A stretch of DNA of 64,000 nt from Poseidonibacter lekithochrous (GTDB taxonomy: Bacteria > Campylobacterota > Campylobacteria > Campylobacterales > Arcobacteraceae), in NCBI RefSeq assembly GCF_013283835.1, contig NZ_CP054052.1:868001-932000 (forward strand), read 5' to 3'. The translations under genes and the position numbers were made by a program. The notes under the pieces were generated by a model that was given only the letters and a program-made list of their open reading frames with translations, made no database searches and was not told the DNA's origin. This document shows positions 27,998 to 36,440 of this stretch, piece by piece. How positions within the stretch are numbered: position 1 is the stretch's first letter; each line of letters begins with the position of its first letter.

Positions 27998-28768
27998 TCA
28001 TGAATTTCCACTTTTTTGAATAATCTTAGAAATACTAGAGCTTGAAAGATTTAAATAAAGTGAAATTTCACTTTGTTTATAACCCTTATTAAAGGCAAAT
28101 AATATTCTTTTATTTCTCTCTTTTTTAGATTTTGAATCTCTAAAAATTGTATATAAACTCTCAGTCTTTTCTTTGATTACTTTTTCTTTTTTTAGAATAA
28201 ATTTTTCTTTTCTAAATTCATCTATTGTTTTTAGTTCATCATCGCCAAAGGGCTTATCTAAGTACTGGGCTAATTCTTTTTTTGTAAATCTGTTAAGAAT
28301 AAAAGAGTTTTTTGAACAGTCCAAAATATTATTATTAAAGATTCTATAAGAAGATGAGTATTTGTATTCTCCTATATTATATGAGAGTTCTTCAAAAACA
28401 GGAGTAGATTCTATATATCTATATATTGTATGTAAATATTTTATATTTGAAATATACCAAGATTTATATCTATCTTGCCACAATGTACCAGATCTAGAGT
28501 ATTTTTTATTGTAATACATAGAATACATTGAGTTTAATTGTCTCATTGCTAGTGAGAGATTTGTTGTGAAATTTTGGATAAGTAAATGATAAGAGTCTTT
28601 TGTAATACAGTAGGAATGAATTATTAAATTATACCTACTGGACACTTCTTCTAGGATTTCCATAAACCTTTCTTTGTCTTCATGGGATTTTAGTACTTTT
28701 TTCTTATCAATAGAAATATTATTAATGTGATGGAATCCTGGGATTTCTATTCTTCTTTTTCTTGACAT
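27998..28768 (-). CDS. REP-associated tyrosine transposase-like protein (RAYT, Y1/IS200 fold)
   Basis: 256 residues of the TnpA_REP type. Phrases such as R-R-I-E-I-P-G-F-H-H-I, L-W-Q-D-R-Y-K-S and Y-R-Y-I-E-S-T-P-V fit the family, whose members nick REP hairpins with a Tyr and an H-x-H metal site. Here the usual N-H-x-H-L-L-I reads D-S-Y-H-L-L-I (S59, Y60, H61), so the first metal His is lost. A C-terminal helix-turn-helix (K-Q-S-E-I-S-L-Y-L-N-L-S-S-S-S-I) is present. Related repeats lie on both sides. It may be inactive or domesticated. The stop TGA lies in the T-C-A-T-G-A end motif. Confidence 0.85.
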   Translation of the reverse strand: MSRKRRIEIPGFHHINNISIDKKKVLKSHEDKERFMEILEEVSSRYNLIIHSYCITKDSYHLLIQNFTTNLSLAMRQLNSMYSMYYNKKYSRSGTLWQDRYKSWYISNIKYLHTIYRYIESTPVFEELSYNIGEYKYSSSYRIFNNNILDCSKNSFILNRFTKKELAQYLDKPFGDDELKTIDEFRKEKFILKKEKVIKEKTESLYTIFRDSKSKKERNKRILFAFNKGYKQSEISLYLNLSSSSISKIIQKSGNS

Positions 28769-28860
28769 CTTATTTCTCCTTCTTGTATATAATTCATTAT
28801 TTTTATGACAAACTATGAATTTAGACTTTTATATATATGTTTATTATGGATTTTATCTTC

Positions 28861-28902
28861 AAGTATACTTTAGGAATATAGCCTTCATATAGCTATGAAA
28901 AG
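28861..28902 (-). repeat. Flanking repeat B of the RAYT gene, with hairpin
   Basis: AAGTATACTTTAGGAATATA then GCC aligns with repeat A (27941) with a few differences. It also carries a small hairpin (TTCATA, loop TAGC, TATGAA). Repeats on both sides of a single RAYT gene fit REP-type elements. Confidence 0.45.
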
Positions 28903-28936
28903 TATGTGTTTACTAGTTAAAATTAGCATAAAAACG

Positions 28937-28960
28937 TTAATTACAACTAAGTTGCATTAA
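28937..28960 (+). promoter_or_regulatory. Candidate Zur operator before znuA
   Basis: The 11-base palindrome CAACT-A-AGTTG is flanked by TTAAT and ATTAA, making a 24-base imperfect dyad 59 bases before znuA. A zinc-uptake operon usually has a Zur site here; the assignment is by position and symmetry only. Confidence 0.4.
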
Positions 28961-29018
28961 AGAATATTTTTAATATTATTCCACATATGCAACCCAATCG
29001 CAAAACTAAAGGATAATT

Positions 29019-30056
29019 ATGAAAAAGATTTTATTAGCTTTATTTTCACTATCAGCAGTATTACTAGCAAAAGAAGTAACTGTTAGTATTTTACCTCAAA
29101 AATATTTTGTAGAAAAAATAGCAAAAGATAAAATAGATGTAAATGTAATGGTAAGAAAAGGGTTTTCACCTGCTACTTACGAACCAAAAACATCACAAAT
29201 GAGAAAATTAGCAAAATCAGAAATATATTTTTCAATCGACGTACCATTTGAAGATGTGTGGTTAGAAAAATTTAAAAATTCAAATAAAAATATGTTAGTA
29301 GTTGATACTGATGAAGGTATTAAAAAACTAGAAATGAAAGCTCATAATCATCATGAAGAAGAAAAACATGACGAACATGATGACCATGATGGACACGATG
29401 ATCATGAAAAGCATGAGGATCATGATAAACATGAAGAGCATGGAAAACATCACGATGAACATGAAGACCATGATGATCACGAAAAACATGAAGAACATGC
29501 TAAACACCATGATGATCACGACGATCATGAAGAAGAAAAACATGAAGAGCATGCAGGACATGACCATACTGGATTAGACCCTCATATTTGGCTTGACCCA
29601 GTTTTAGTAAAAGTACAAGCAAAAAATATCTATGAAGCATTAGTTAAAATTGATGGAGCTAATAAAGAGTTTTATTTAGCAAACTACAAACAATTTGTAG
29701 GTGAATTAGAAGCTTTAAACAAAGAATTAAAAACTATTTTATCTGGTTCACATGATAAAGCATTTATGGTATTTCACCCATCTTGGGGATACTTTGCAAA
29801 AAGATATGATTTAGAAGAAATTTCTATTGAAATTGAAGGTAAAGAACCAAAACCAGCACAATTAGTTGAACTAATTAATGAAGCTAAAGAGCATAATATC
29901 AAGATTGTATTTGTTGCTCCTCAGTTCTCAACAAAAGGTGCAAAAACAATCTCTAATAGTATTGATGGAAATGTTTCAATTATTGACCCATTATCAGAAG
30001 ATTGGGATAAAAACCTTTTAAAAGTAGCTAAAGATATCGCGAAAAGTTACAAATGA
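29019..30056 (+). CDS. znuA: Zinc ABC transporter substrate-binding protein ZnuA-like, His-rich loop
   Basis: A 345-residue periplasmic metal-binding protein with signal peptide (1-17). Cluster A-I features include G-F-S-P-A-T-Y-E-P, D-P-H-I-W-L-D-P after the loop, and F-H-P-S-W-G-Y. Residues 109-183 are an insertion made almost only of His, Asp, Glu and Lys (27 His by my count), far longer than in most ZnuA. Such loops bind zinc weakly and may pass it to the site. No znuB or znuC adjoins; instead the gene overlaps a DUF1007-NicO fusion gene (ATGA), hinting at a shared zinc route. Promoter with dyad at 28937. Confidence 0.92.
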   Translation: MKKILLALFSLSAVLLAKEVTVSILPQKYFVEKIAKDKIDVNVMVRKGFSPATYEPKTSQMRKLAKSEIYFSIDVPFEDVWLEKFKNSNKNMLVVDTDEGIKKLEMKAHNHHEEEKHDEHDDHDGHDDHEKHEDHDKHEEHGKHHDEHEDHDDHEKHEEHAKHHDDHDDHEEEKHEEHAGHDHTGLDPHIWLDPVLVKVQAKNIYEALVKIDGANKEFYLANYKQFVGELEALNKELKTILSGSHDKAFMVFHPSWGYFAKRYDLEEISIEIEGKEPKPAQLVELINEAKEHNIKIVFVAPQFSTKGAKTISNSIDGNVSIIDPLSEDWDKNLLKVAKDIAKSYK

Positions 30057-31582
30057 TTAGACATATAGTCTTATTCTTTTTATTAAAGAGCATCCTTTTT
30101 GGGTGCACTTTATGCTCCGTGTACTCTCCCAAGACACACTTCTCCATAAATATAAAAGCAGATAAAGAATATATAAAAACCGCCAAAATAAAATGGGAAT
30201 TCGCCGAAGCTTTCACTACCGAATTATTACAAATATATGATACGAACCTTGATGCATCTTTTGATGAAGGTGAACTAAAACTTATTCAAGAAGCTCTAAT
30301 TACATATATCGAACCAAAAAACTTCCTAACTTTTATTACTTACGACACTCAAATAAACGAACAATCAAATCCTATCAATGTAAAAAAATACAAATTTTCA
30401 TATAAAAACAATATTCTAAGTTTTGATTATGAGTTTGATTTGAACTATAAAATAAAAGATAAACATAAATTATATGTAGAGATTTATGATGAGGGTGGTT
30501 ATTTTATAATGATTGCCAATGAGAAAAAGCAATTCCTTAGAATCCCTTATAAAATCAAAAAAGAGTTAGATTATAATAGTGCTACCTTTACAATTGATGC
30601 CCCTAATCTAAAAATCACTGATAATAATGAAGAAGTTTTAGCCTCAACTGATATTAAAACTGATGAAATAGAAAATAAAGATGAAATAATAAAATCTGAA
30701 TCTAAACAAAAAACTATCGAAAAAACAATAAATGAAGAGATTGTTGAAGATGATACTTCTAAAACTGTTGTAAAAAAAGAGATAAGTTTATTAGAAGAGT
30801 TTGTAAAAAAAATCAAAATCTATCTAGTAGAAATAGAGAAGGGTGAAGATAAAACAGCTCTAGCATTTTTATTATTTGCTTCATTTGCTTATGGAATCGT
30901 ACATGCTATTGGACCTGGACATGGTAAAGCATTAGCCTTTTCATATTTCTCAGCACAAAAAAGCTCTTATACACAAGCCTTTTTCATCTCACTTGCTACT
31001 GCCTTTATTCATATTGTAGGAGCTTTAGTATTAGTACTAATCTCAATAGTGATTTTAAAAAGTATTTTGAATAGTTTCTTAGATGATTCTATTACTTATA
31101 TTACTAGTACTAGTGCTGTGTTAATTATGCTTTTATCATTGTTTATTTTATACAGAAAACTAAAGAAAAAATCTTGTGTTTGTTCTGCTTGTAATATAAG
31201 TGAGGATAAACCAATGTTCTCAACACAAAATACAAATATGAACTTTGTACAGACTAATAAAGCTTCAAAAATACACTTTAGTAATACAAGAAAAAAAGAA
31301 GACTTATTTTTTGTACTTACTGCTGGATTAGTTCCTTGTCCGGGAACTGTAGTTCTTTTTGTATATGCTTTCATACTAAAAACATATATTTCCGTAATTC
31401 TTGCAAGTATCGCAATCAGCCTAGGAATGGGTCTTGTAATCTTTGCTTCATCATTTTTAGGAGTTACTTTAAATAAAGTATCAGCTAAACAAAATAAAAT
31501 TATAAATATAGTTGAGATATTAGCACCTATTGTAATGTTTATATTAGGATTAATGCTTCTATTAAACGCAAATATTTTATAA
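30053..31582 (+). CDS. DUF1007-NicO fusion metal transporter (ZevA-ZevB-like)
   Basis: A 509-residue fusion. Residues 1-17 are a signal or anchor. About 20-185 is a DUF1007 periplasmic domain, including an acidic EF-hand-like stretch (D-T-N-L-D-A-S-F-D-E-G-E). After an acidic linker, residues ~270-509 are a NicO/RcnA-type membrane domain with H-A-I-G-P-G-H-G-K-A (from H284) and L-V-P-C-P-G (C429). A loop carries C-V-C-S-A-C (C375, C377, C380). In Haemophilus, separate DUF1007 (ZevA) and NicO (ZevB) proteins are needed for zinc acquisition, and this looks like both in one chain. Coupling to znuA supports zinc, though nickel, cobalt or export are alternatives. Confidence 0.85.
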   Translation: MIRHIVLFFLLKSILFGCTLCSVYSPKTHFSINIKADKEYIKTAKIKWEFAEAFTTELLQIYDTNLDASFDEGELKLIQEALITYIEPKNFLTFITYDTQINEQSNPINVKKYKFSYKNNILSFDYEFDLNYKIKDKHKLYVEIYDEGGYFIMIANEKKQFLRIPYKIKKELDYNSATFTIDAPNLKITDNNEEVLASTDIKTDEIENKDEIIKSESKQKTIEKTINEEIVEDDTSKTVVKKEISLLEEFVKKIKIYLVEIEKGEDKTALAFLLFASFAYGIVHAIGPGHGKALAFSYFSAQKSSYTQAFFISLATAFIHIVGALVLVLISIVILKSILNSFLDDSITYITSTSAVLIMLLSLFILYRKLKKKSCVCSACNISEDKPMFSTQNTNMNFVQTNKASKIHFSNTRKKEDLFFVLTAGLVPCPGTVVLFVYAFILKTYISVILASIAISLGMGLVIFASSFLGVTLNKVSAKQNKIINIVEILAPIVMFILGLMLLLNANIL

Positions 31583-31590
31583 GGAAATTT

Positions 31591-32052
31591 ATGTTTGATA
31601 TTATTTCTATTTTAAAAGATGAGCTTCCTCGTTTCAAAAAAGTTTTGGAACTAGGAAGTAAAAAAGGTGAAGATCTTAAGACTCTTGATGGATATTATGA
31701 AGTTATCGCAAGTGAAAATGAAAAAGTAAAAACTAGATATTTAAAAGATGAGTTTATAGATATTCGAGTTATTTTACTTGATGTTATTACTGTTGATACT
31801 CACAAAAAAGTTGATTGTGTTTATTCTAAAAACTCATTTGATTCATTTGATTTATCTGAAATTAACGAATCATTAAAAAATCAAAAGAAAATACTAAATG
31901 AAAATGGTTTGATTTTCCATATTTTTGATTTGGAAAAAAATGATAAAAATGAAATACTTACTTTAATAAATAGTGATTACGAAATCATAAAGTCTGATTC
32001 TAATGAAAAACAATTTTATGTATTAGCAAAACTTGTTGATTTCAATCAATAA
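31591..32052 (+). CDS. Small methyltransferase-like protein
   Basis: 153 residues with a motif-I-like start, V-L-E-L-G-S-K-K-G, and a Rossmann-type order of strands (V-I-A-S; D-C-V-Y-S; N-G-L-I-F-H-I-F-D). This suggests a class I SAM-dependent methyltransferase fold, though it is short and the glycine-rich loop is weak. It lies 8 bases after the metal transporter with ribosome site AAGGA, so probably the last gene of the zinc operon. The activity is not certain. Confidence 0.6.
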   Translation: MFDIISILKDELPRFKKVLELGSKKGEDLKTLDGYYEVIASENEKVKTRYLKDEFIDIRVILLDVITVDTHKKVDCVYSKNSFDSFDLSEINESLKNQKKILNENGLIFHIFDLEKNDKNEILTLINSDYEIIKSDSNEKQFYVLAKLVDFNQ

Positions 32053-32071
32053 TGGCTATCATAAAACAAGT

Positions 32072-32077
32072 TATACT
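32072..32077 (+). promoter_or_regulatory. -10 element of the cupin gene
   Basis: TATACT lies 27 bases before the cupin start, after AAGT. No -35 was recognised. Confidence 0.4.
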
Positions 32078-32103
32078 TTTCATATAAACACAAAGGATTT
32101 AAA

Positions 32104-32445
32104 ATGAATAAATTTAATATATATGATAATCTAGAATTTGGTGAAGACAAAGTAAAAATCACACCAATGTTTAATAGTGATACTTCAAAAGAAATTAGAA
32201 TAGCTTTCAAAAAAGATCAAATTATGAAAGACCATAAAACGTCTTTTCCTATTTCTGTACAAATCTGTGAAGGTGAAATAGAATTTGGTGTAGGTGAAAT
32301 GGTTTATTCATTAGTAAAAGGGGATGTAGTGTCTTTAGAAGCTAATGTAGTTCATAATCTTAAAGCAAATGCTGAGAGTGTTGTAAGACTTACTCTATCT
32401 AAAGCTGATACAGTAGCACGTGTTCAGGGTGTTTTAAAACTGTAA
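32104..32445 (+). CDS. Cupin domain protein
   Basis: A 113-residue single-domain beta-barrel. The cupin motifs are weak. Motif 1 resembles K-D-H-K-T-S-F-P-I-S-V-Q-I-C-E-G-E-I-E-F, with one His kept. Motif 2 is G-D-V-V-S-L-E-A-N-V-V-H-N-L-K-A, with its His. It may bind a metal or a small ligand; substrate unknown. AAAGGA is 6 bases from the ATG. It is convergent with the PLP enzyme gene, with a shared terminator. Confidence 0.8.
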   Translation: MNKFNIYDNLEFGEDKVKITPMFNSDTSKEIRIAFKKDQIMKDHKTSFPISVQICEGEIEFGVGEMVYSLVKGDVVSLEANVVHNLKANAESVVRLTLSKADTVARVQGVLKL

Positions 32446-32467
32446 GTTTTGTATTTATATCTAATCT

Positions 32468-32500
32468 AAATAAAGGCTAGAAAAATTCTAGTCTTTATTT
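32468..32500. terminator. Bidirectional terminator, cupin / PLP enzyme
   Basis: A 13-bp stem (32468-32480 with 32488-32500, one G:U type pair) has a 7-base loop. T runs lie on the right side. The minus-strand gene's last codon lies in the right arm. Confidence 0.8.
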
Positions 32501-33988
32501 GATTCTATCAAACTCTTTTATTATCTCTTCTATTGGTTCAGTTCCAACAGAGATTCTTAGTAAATCAATAGGAAGTCCTATCTCTTCTAAAAATCTATTT
32601 CCTTCTTCACTTATAATCAAATCCCAATGGGCTAAATACGTATAAGGCATAAGTAGTGTAAACTCAGTACCAAGGCTAGGTCCCTTAGCAAAATTAAGCC
32701 TATCATATACTTCTTTGAACTCTTTGTTGAAAGTTACTGATACGATACCTGTAAGGCTATTATCATCTCTCATTGTTTGAGCATAGTTGTCTTTATTTTC
32801 ATCATTTAGACAGTAATAAATATGTTCTATATATGGACAAGTTTTGAAGTATTCTACTAATTGTTTTGTATTAGATGAAATCTTTTTTACTCTTGTCTCA
32901 TAACCTTTGATTTGTAAGGCTAATCTTTGCATATCTTTTATATATACAGGATCACAGTGCTTGAAAAACTCTACACTCATATGTGAAAGATTATGTCTTT
33001 TATTTAGAATAATCGCACCCATTAAAACGTCTGCATTTCCACAGGCGAATTTTGTAAGTGACTCTACAAATATATCTGCATAATCTTCTAAGTTTAAATT
33101 AAAAGGTGTTGCAAAAGTTGTGTCTATTACTAATGGAATATTATACTCATCACATAAAGCCCTTAATCTTTTGATATCCACTGTTTTAAGTAGAGGATTT
33201 GTAGGGATTTCTGTGATAATAGCACTTACTTTATTTCCATCAATTTTAAGATAATCTTCTAATAAATCAAGATTTAAAATATCTGGAAAAATCTTCGATT
33301 GATTATAGTGATGATTTACTATATTCATAGTGTCAAGATATAACCATCCAAACTGAACTAATACTGTTCTTCCATTATGGTTTTGAATAGAGTTAAGACC
33401 TCGAACTACTGAATAAATAGCGTTCATTCCTGATGGTGCTAAACATACATTTTGTTTTGGTTGATTGTATGCGTTAGCTAAAGTATCAATGATAATATCT
33501 TTTGCTAGATCTTTCTCTTCTACTTCTTCTTCATGAATAGTATCAATCAAACCTACATCAAAAAGATATTTTTCTGCAAGTCTTGAAGATAGATTACAAC
33601 CAACATGTTGAATATACATAAGTACTTTTTGTAGTTGTGAAGTGCCTTTTTGTACTAAGATAACTCCAAACTCTTCATTTACTTCTACTTTGTTGTGAAT
33701 AAAGTATTTATCACTTATTAATTCAACTGCTTTTTTTGAGCTTAGAAGTACTACTTCATAATCATCACAAATAGAATATTTGTTTTTGATATAAAGCCCT
33801 AATTGTTTTAAATATGGGTGTAATATAAATCTAGGATATCCACTTTTGATTTTTTCACAAATCTCTGGTGTTTGTTCCTCATAATCAACCACATCTTGAA
33901 TATGTGGCATTGATACAGAAACAGCGTGAACGTTGTTTACTGGTAATGTTTGTCCACACTCTATGTGATTAAAATAATTCTGATTCAT
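32495..33988 (-). CDS. PLP-dependent cystathionine gamma-synthase-like enzyme with N-terminal extension
   Basis: A 497-residue enzyme of the Cys/Met trans-sulfuration fold. The core (about 150-497) carries the PLP lysine in E-S-L-T-K-F and the family's T-T-F-A-T-P, so it likely joins O-acylhomoserine with cysteine. The ~150-residue N-terminal extension, with G-Y-P-R-F-I-L-H-P, is absent from the usual ~390-residue bacterial MetB. It resembles the longer fungal STR2-type enzymes. It starts two bases after the stop of a second trans-sulfuration gene, suggesting a complementary MetB/MetC-like pair for methionine synthesis. Exact substrate not proven. Confidence 0.85.
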   Translation of the reverse strand: MNQNYFNHIECGQTLPVNNVHAVSVSMPHIQDVVDYEEQTPEICEKIKSGYPRFILHPYLKQLGLYIKNKYSICDDYEVVLLSSKKAVELISDKYFIHNKVEVNEEFGVILVQKGTSQLQKVLMYIQHVGCNLSSRLAEKYLFDVGLIDTIHEEEVEEKDLAKDIIIDTLANAYNQPKQNVCLAPSGMNAIYSVVRGLNSIQNHNGRTVLVQFGWLYLDTMNIVNHHYNQSKIFPDILNLDLLEDYLKIDGNKVSAIITEIPTNPLLKTVDIKRLRALCDEYNIPLVIDTTFATPFNLNLEDYADIFVESLTKFACGNADVLMGAIILNKRHNLSHMSVEFFKHCDPVYIKDMQRLALQIKGYETRVKKISSNTKQLVEYFKTCPYIEHIYYCLNDENKDNYAQTMRDDNSLTGIVSVTFNKEFKEVYDRLNFAKGPSLGTEFTLLMPYTYLAHWDLIISEEGNRFLEEIGLPIDLLRISVGTEPIEEIIKEFDRIK

Positions 33989-33990
33989 AT

Positions 33991-35142
33991 CTATTTTACA
34001 GCCTGCTCAATATCTTCTATTAAATCTTCTACATTTTCTAATCCAATAGAGAATCTAACAGTAGAATCAGCGATTCCAATAGCTGCTAATTCTTCTTTTG
34101 AGAATGAAGCATGAGAGATTTTCGCTGGAATTTCTACTCTTGAATCAGGAGATCCAAATGAACACTTCTCTCCAAAGATTTTAGTATTTTCAATAAACTG
34201 TTCAGCTAACTCTACACTATTGAAATCTACACAAAATAGTCCTGGAATATAATCCATTTGCTCTTTTGCTAACTCGTGTTGAGGGTGTGATTCTAAAGAG
34301 GGATGAGATACTTTTACTATGTAGTCTTGTTCTTCTAAGTACTTAGCAATGATAATAGAGTTTTTCTCATGTTCTTTCATTCGCACTTTCAGAGTTGGAA
34401 TACCTAATGTGATTAAATATACATCCATTGGGTTTTGAGATCTTCCACCTGCATTTGCATAGTAGTGAATCTCATCACTTAACTCTTTTGTTTTTGCAAC
34501 AATTGCACCTGCAACTACAGCTCCGTGACCTGAGATATACTTAGTAGTTGAGAATAGTGAGAAATCAGCTCCTAATTCTAATGGTCGTTGAGAAATGAAA
34601 GTAGCAAGTGAGTTATCAACTGCAAATAAAGCGTCATTGTCATGTGCTAAAGTAGCTACTTTTTTTAAGTCGATGATTTTTAGACCTGGGTTTGTAGGAC
34701 TCTCACATAATACTAAATCAATTGGGTTGTTTTTTAGGATTTCTTCCATGGCATCAAACTCTAAGAAGTTGGCAAAGTGTACTGTTACATTGTATTTTTC
34801 TTTGAATACTTTCAGTAATCTAAACGTACCACCATAACAATCAGCTTCAACTAAGATATGAGAATTTGCTTTTAGAACTGTTTCGAATAAAAGTGCAACA
34901 GATGCAATACCAGTATGTGTACATACACATCCAGCTCCACCTTCTACTTCTGTGAATAGATTCTCTAACATCTCTCTAGTTGGATTGTCACTTCTTGTGT
35001 AATCATAGATTTTATCACCATCTTGTTTTTTTAAATCAAATGTTCCTGTATTGTAAATAGGAAAATGTGACGCTCCCGTTTTCTCAGCAAAGGGTGCAAA
35101 TTTTGCAATATGGCTTAGTGATGTTTCAACATGTTTTTTCAT
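33991..35142 (-). CDS. PLP-dependent trans-sulfuration enzyme (MetB/MetC/MetZ family)
   Basis: A 383-residue enzyme of the Cys/Met metabolism PLP family. PLP lysine in S-T-T-K-Y-I-S-G-H-G; Y-T-R-S-D-N-P-T-R near the N-terminus binds cofactor phosphate from the neighbouring subunit. Family members make or split cystathionine; sequence alone does not tell synthase from lyase. The neighbour at 32495 looks like a synthase, so a lyase role (MetC) or O-acetylhomoserine use is possible. It is upstream in the two-gene operon. No SAM riboswitch was recognised upstream. Confidence 0.88.
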   Translation of the reverse strand: MKKHVETSLSHIAKFAPFAEKTGASHFPIYNTGTFDLKKQDGDKIYDYTRSDNPTREMLENLFTEVEGGAGCVCTHTGIASVALLFETVLKANSHILVEADCYGGTFRLLKVFKEKYNVTVHFANFLEFDAMEEILKNNPIDLVLCESPTNPGLKIIDLKKVATLAHDNDALFAVDNSLATFISQRPLELGADFSLFSTTKYISGHGAVVAGAIVAKTKELSDEIHYYANAGGRSQNPMDVYLITLGIPTLKVRMKEHEKNSIIIAKYLEEQDYIVKVSHPSLESHPQHELAKEQMDYIPGLFCVDFNSVELAEQFIENTKIFGEKCSFGSPDSRVEIPAKISHASFSKEELAAIGIADSTVRFSIGLENVEDLIEDIEQAVK

Positions 35143-35320
35143 AAGAATCCTAATAGTTTATATAATTTAACGTGATTATATCTAAGTTTTTCTGAGAGTA
35201 AAAATCAGTGGGGAATGTGGAAAAAGATAGTATTAGTTTTTCTAATAGCCGATAATAATACTAGGGTTTAATACTTTTACTTAAAGCGCCTATAGTATTC
35301 TTAAGTAAGATAAATATTGG

Positions 35321-35346
35321 TCATAGTGATATTAGAATCACTATGA
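35321..35346. terminator. Hairpin downstream of the ATPase/PRTase cassette
   Basis: A perfect 10-bp stem (TCATAGTGAT with ATCACTATGA) has a 6-base loop, about 60 bases past the stop of the third cassette gene. There is no T run, so a terminator role is uncertain. The surrounding 266-base gap holds no supported ORF. Confidence 0.4.
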
Positions 35347-35408
35347 GGTATATTAGATCTACTGAGGAAAATTTGAATAATTATTTAACAGGTAATCATT
35401 CTATACTA

Positions 35409-36440
35409 CTATTTAATATCTATTTTTGATATTAGATCAAATTCTATTTCATATAAATTCACTTTTGAAAGCCCTACTCCTGCGGATGAAGAATATCGTT
35501 CGGTAAAGGGGTAAGTAAAATTTAAACTAATATCTTTCTCTTCGTACTTTTCTTTTTCGAATATAAAAAATAATATCATTCCTAATGTTTGTGCTTTAGT
35601 AGCTAATGGAATTAATGAAATATTTTCAATTTTTGTACTAGATTTATTATTTAAGTATTTAGTTACGCTATTTGATATATTTCTTGCTGTACTATATGGA
35701 TTATTAGCAGAAGCATAAATAAACTCATCTTCTTTTAAGTCTTCGTTTAAATCCATTGATTGTTTTAAATTAACAATATTTTCTTGATACATATCAGGTT
35801 GTAATGAAGGAAATCCAATTAGTACTTTTTTGTTCTTAGGTTTTTTGTCACCAATAACTTTATCCACTAACTTATGATCATATCCTACGTTAATTATTGT
35901 TAAATCATTTTTTCTTTGTTGACCAGAGTAATCGGTAAAGTTTCGTATAGTTCTAACATCTAATATGTTTTTTGAAAAAGGAGTATTTCCTTTTTTTTCA
36001 TATTTTTTTGGTTCTGAGTAAATAATACTTATTTTATCCATATTTTCAAATTCGTGTAAATACTCAATCAAGAAAATCATATATGGTTTTATAAATCCTG
36101 TTACATCTATACAAACTTTTTTATTTTTTAAATCTTGAATATTAAATTGTTCAAACATATTTTTTATACAGTTTATTTCTATTAGAGAATTATACTCTTC
36201 TTTAAAAAAATATGTATTTACTAATTCTGAAGTTTCTTCTGTAGTGAATTTATACTCAGGTAAAACTAGCCAAAATTTTTCTTCAGATTTTATTTTATTA
36301 AAAACATTTAAAACCATCTCTTCGTTATTAAAAGCAGAAATAAATATATCAAAATCTGTATTTGATAATTCATTAATATTATCTTCATAAAATTCAAAAC
36401 TTTTCATCAATTCATAAATACTAATCATTGATAAACTCAT
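35409..36440 (-). CDS. Third protein of putative defence cassette, Rossmann-like, unknown
   Basis: A 343-residue protein without a family I can name for sure. The N-terminus (F-D-I-F-I-S-A-F-N-N-E, 29-40) resembles the first strand of TIR-like domains. Next comes C-I-D-V-T-G-F-I-K-P-Y-M (110-121), of the D-x-T-G type seen in Rossmann sensor domains such as CARF. Later S-A-N-N-P-Y-S-T-A (244-252) and S-L-I-P-L-A-T-K-A-Q-T-L-G (275-287) look like conserved loops. It overlaps the ATPase gene by 20 bases. It may be the sensor or effector of the cassette. An in-frame ATG at 36428 is an alternative start. Confidence 0.7.
   Translation of the reverse strand: MSLSMISIYELMKSFEFYEDNINELSNTDFDIFISAFNNEEMVLNVFNKIKSEEKFWLVLPEYKFTTEETSELVNTYFFKEEYNSLIEINCIKNMFEQFNIQDLKNKKVCIDVTGFIKPYMIFLIEYLHEFENMDKISIIYSEPKKYEKKGNTPFSKNILDVRTIRNFTDYSGQQRKNDLTIINVGYDHKLVDKVIGDKKPKNKKVLIGFPSLQPDMYQENIVNLKQSMDLNEDLKEDEFIYASANNPYSTARNISNSVTKYLNNKSSTKIENISLIPLATKAQTLGMILFFIFEKEKYEEKDISLNFTYPFTERYSSSAGVGLSKVNLYEIEFDLISKIDIK

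Noticed and set aside
29328-29577. Met-rich ORFs on both strands over the ZnuA loop
   Set aside because: They are products of the His/Asp-rich repeat read in other frames.
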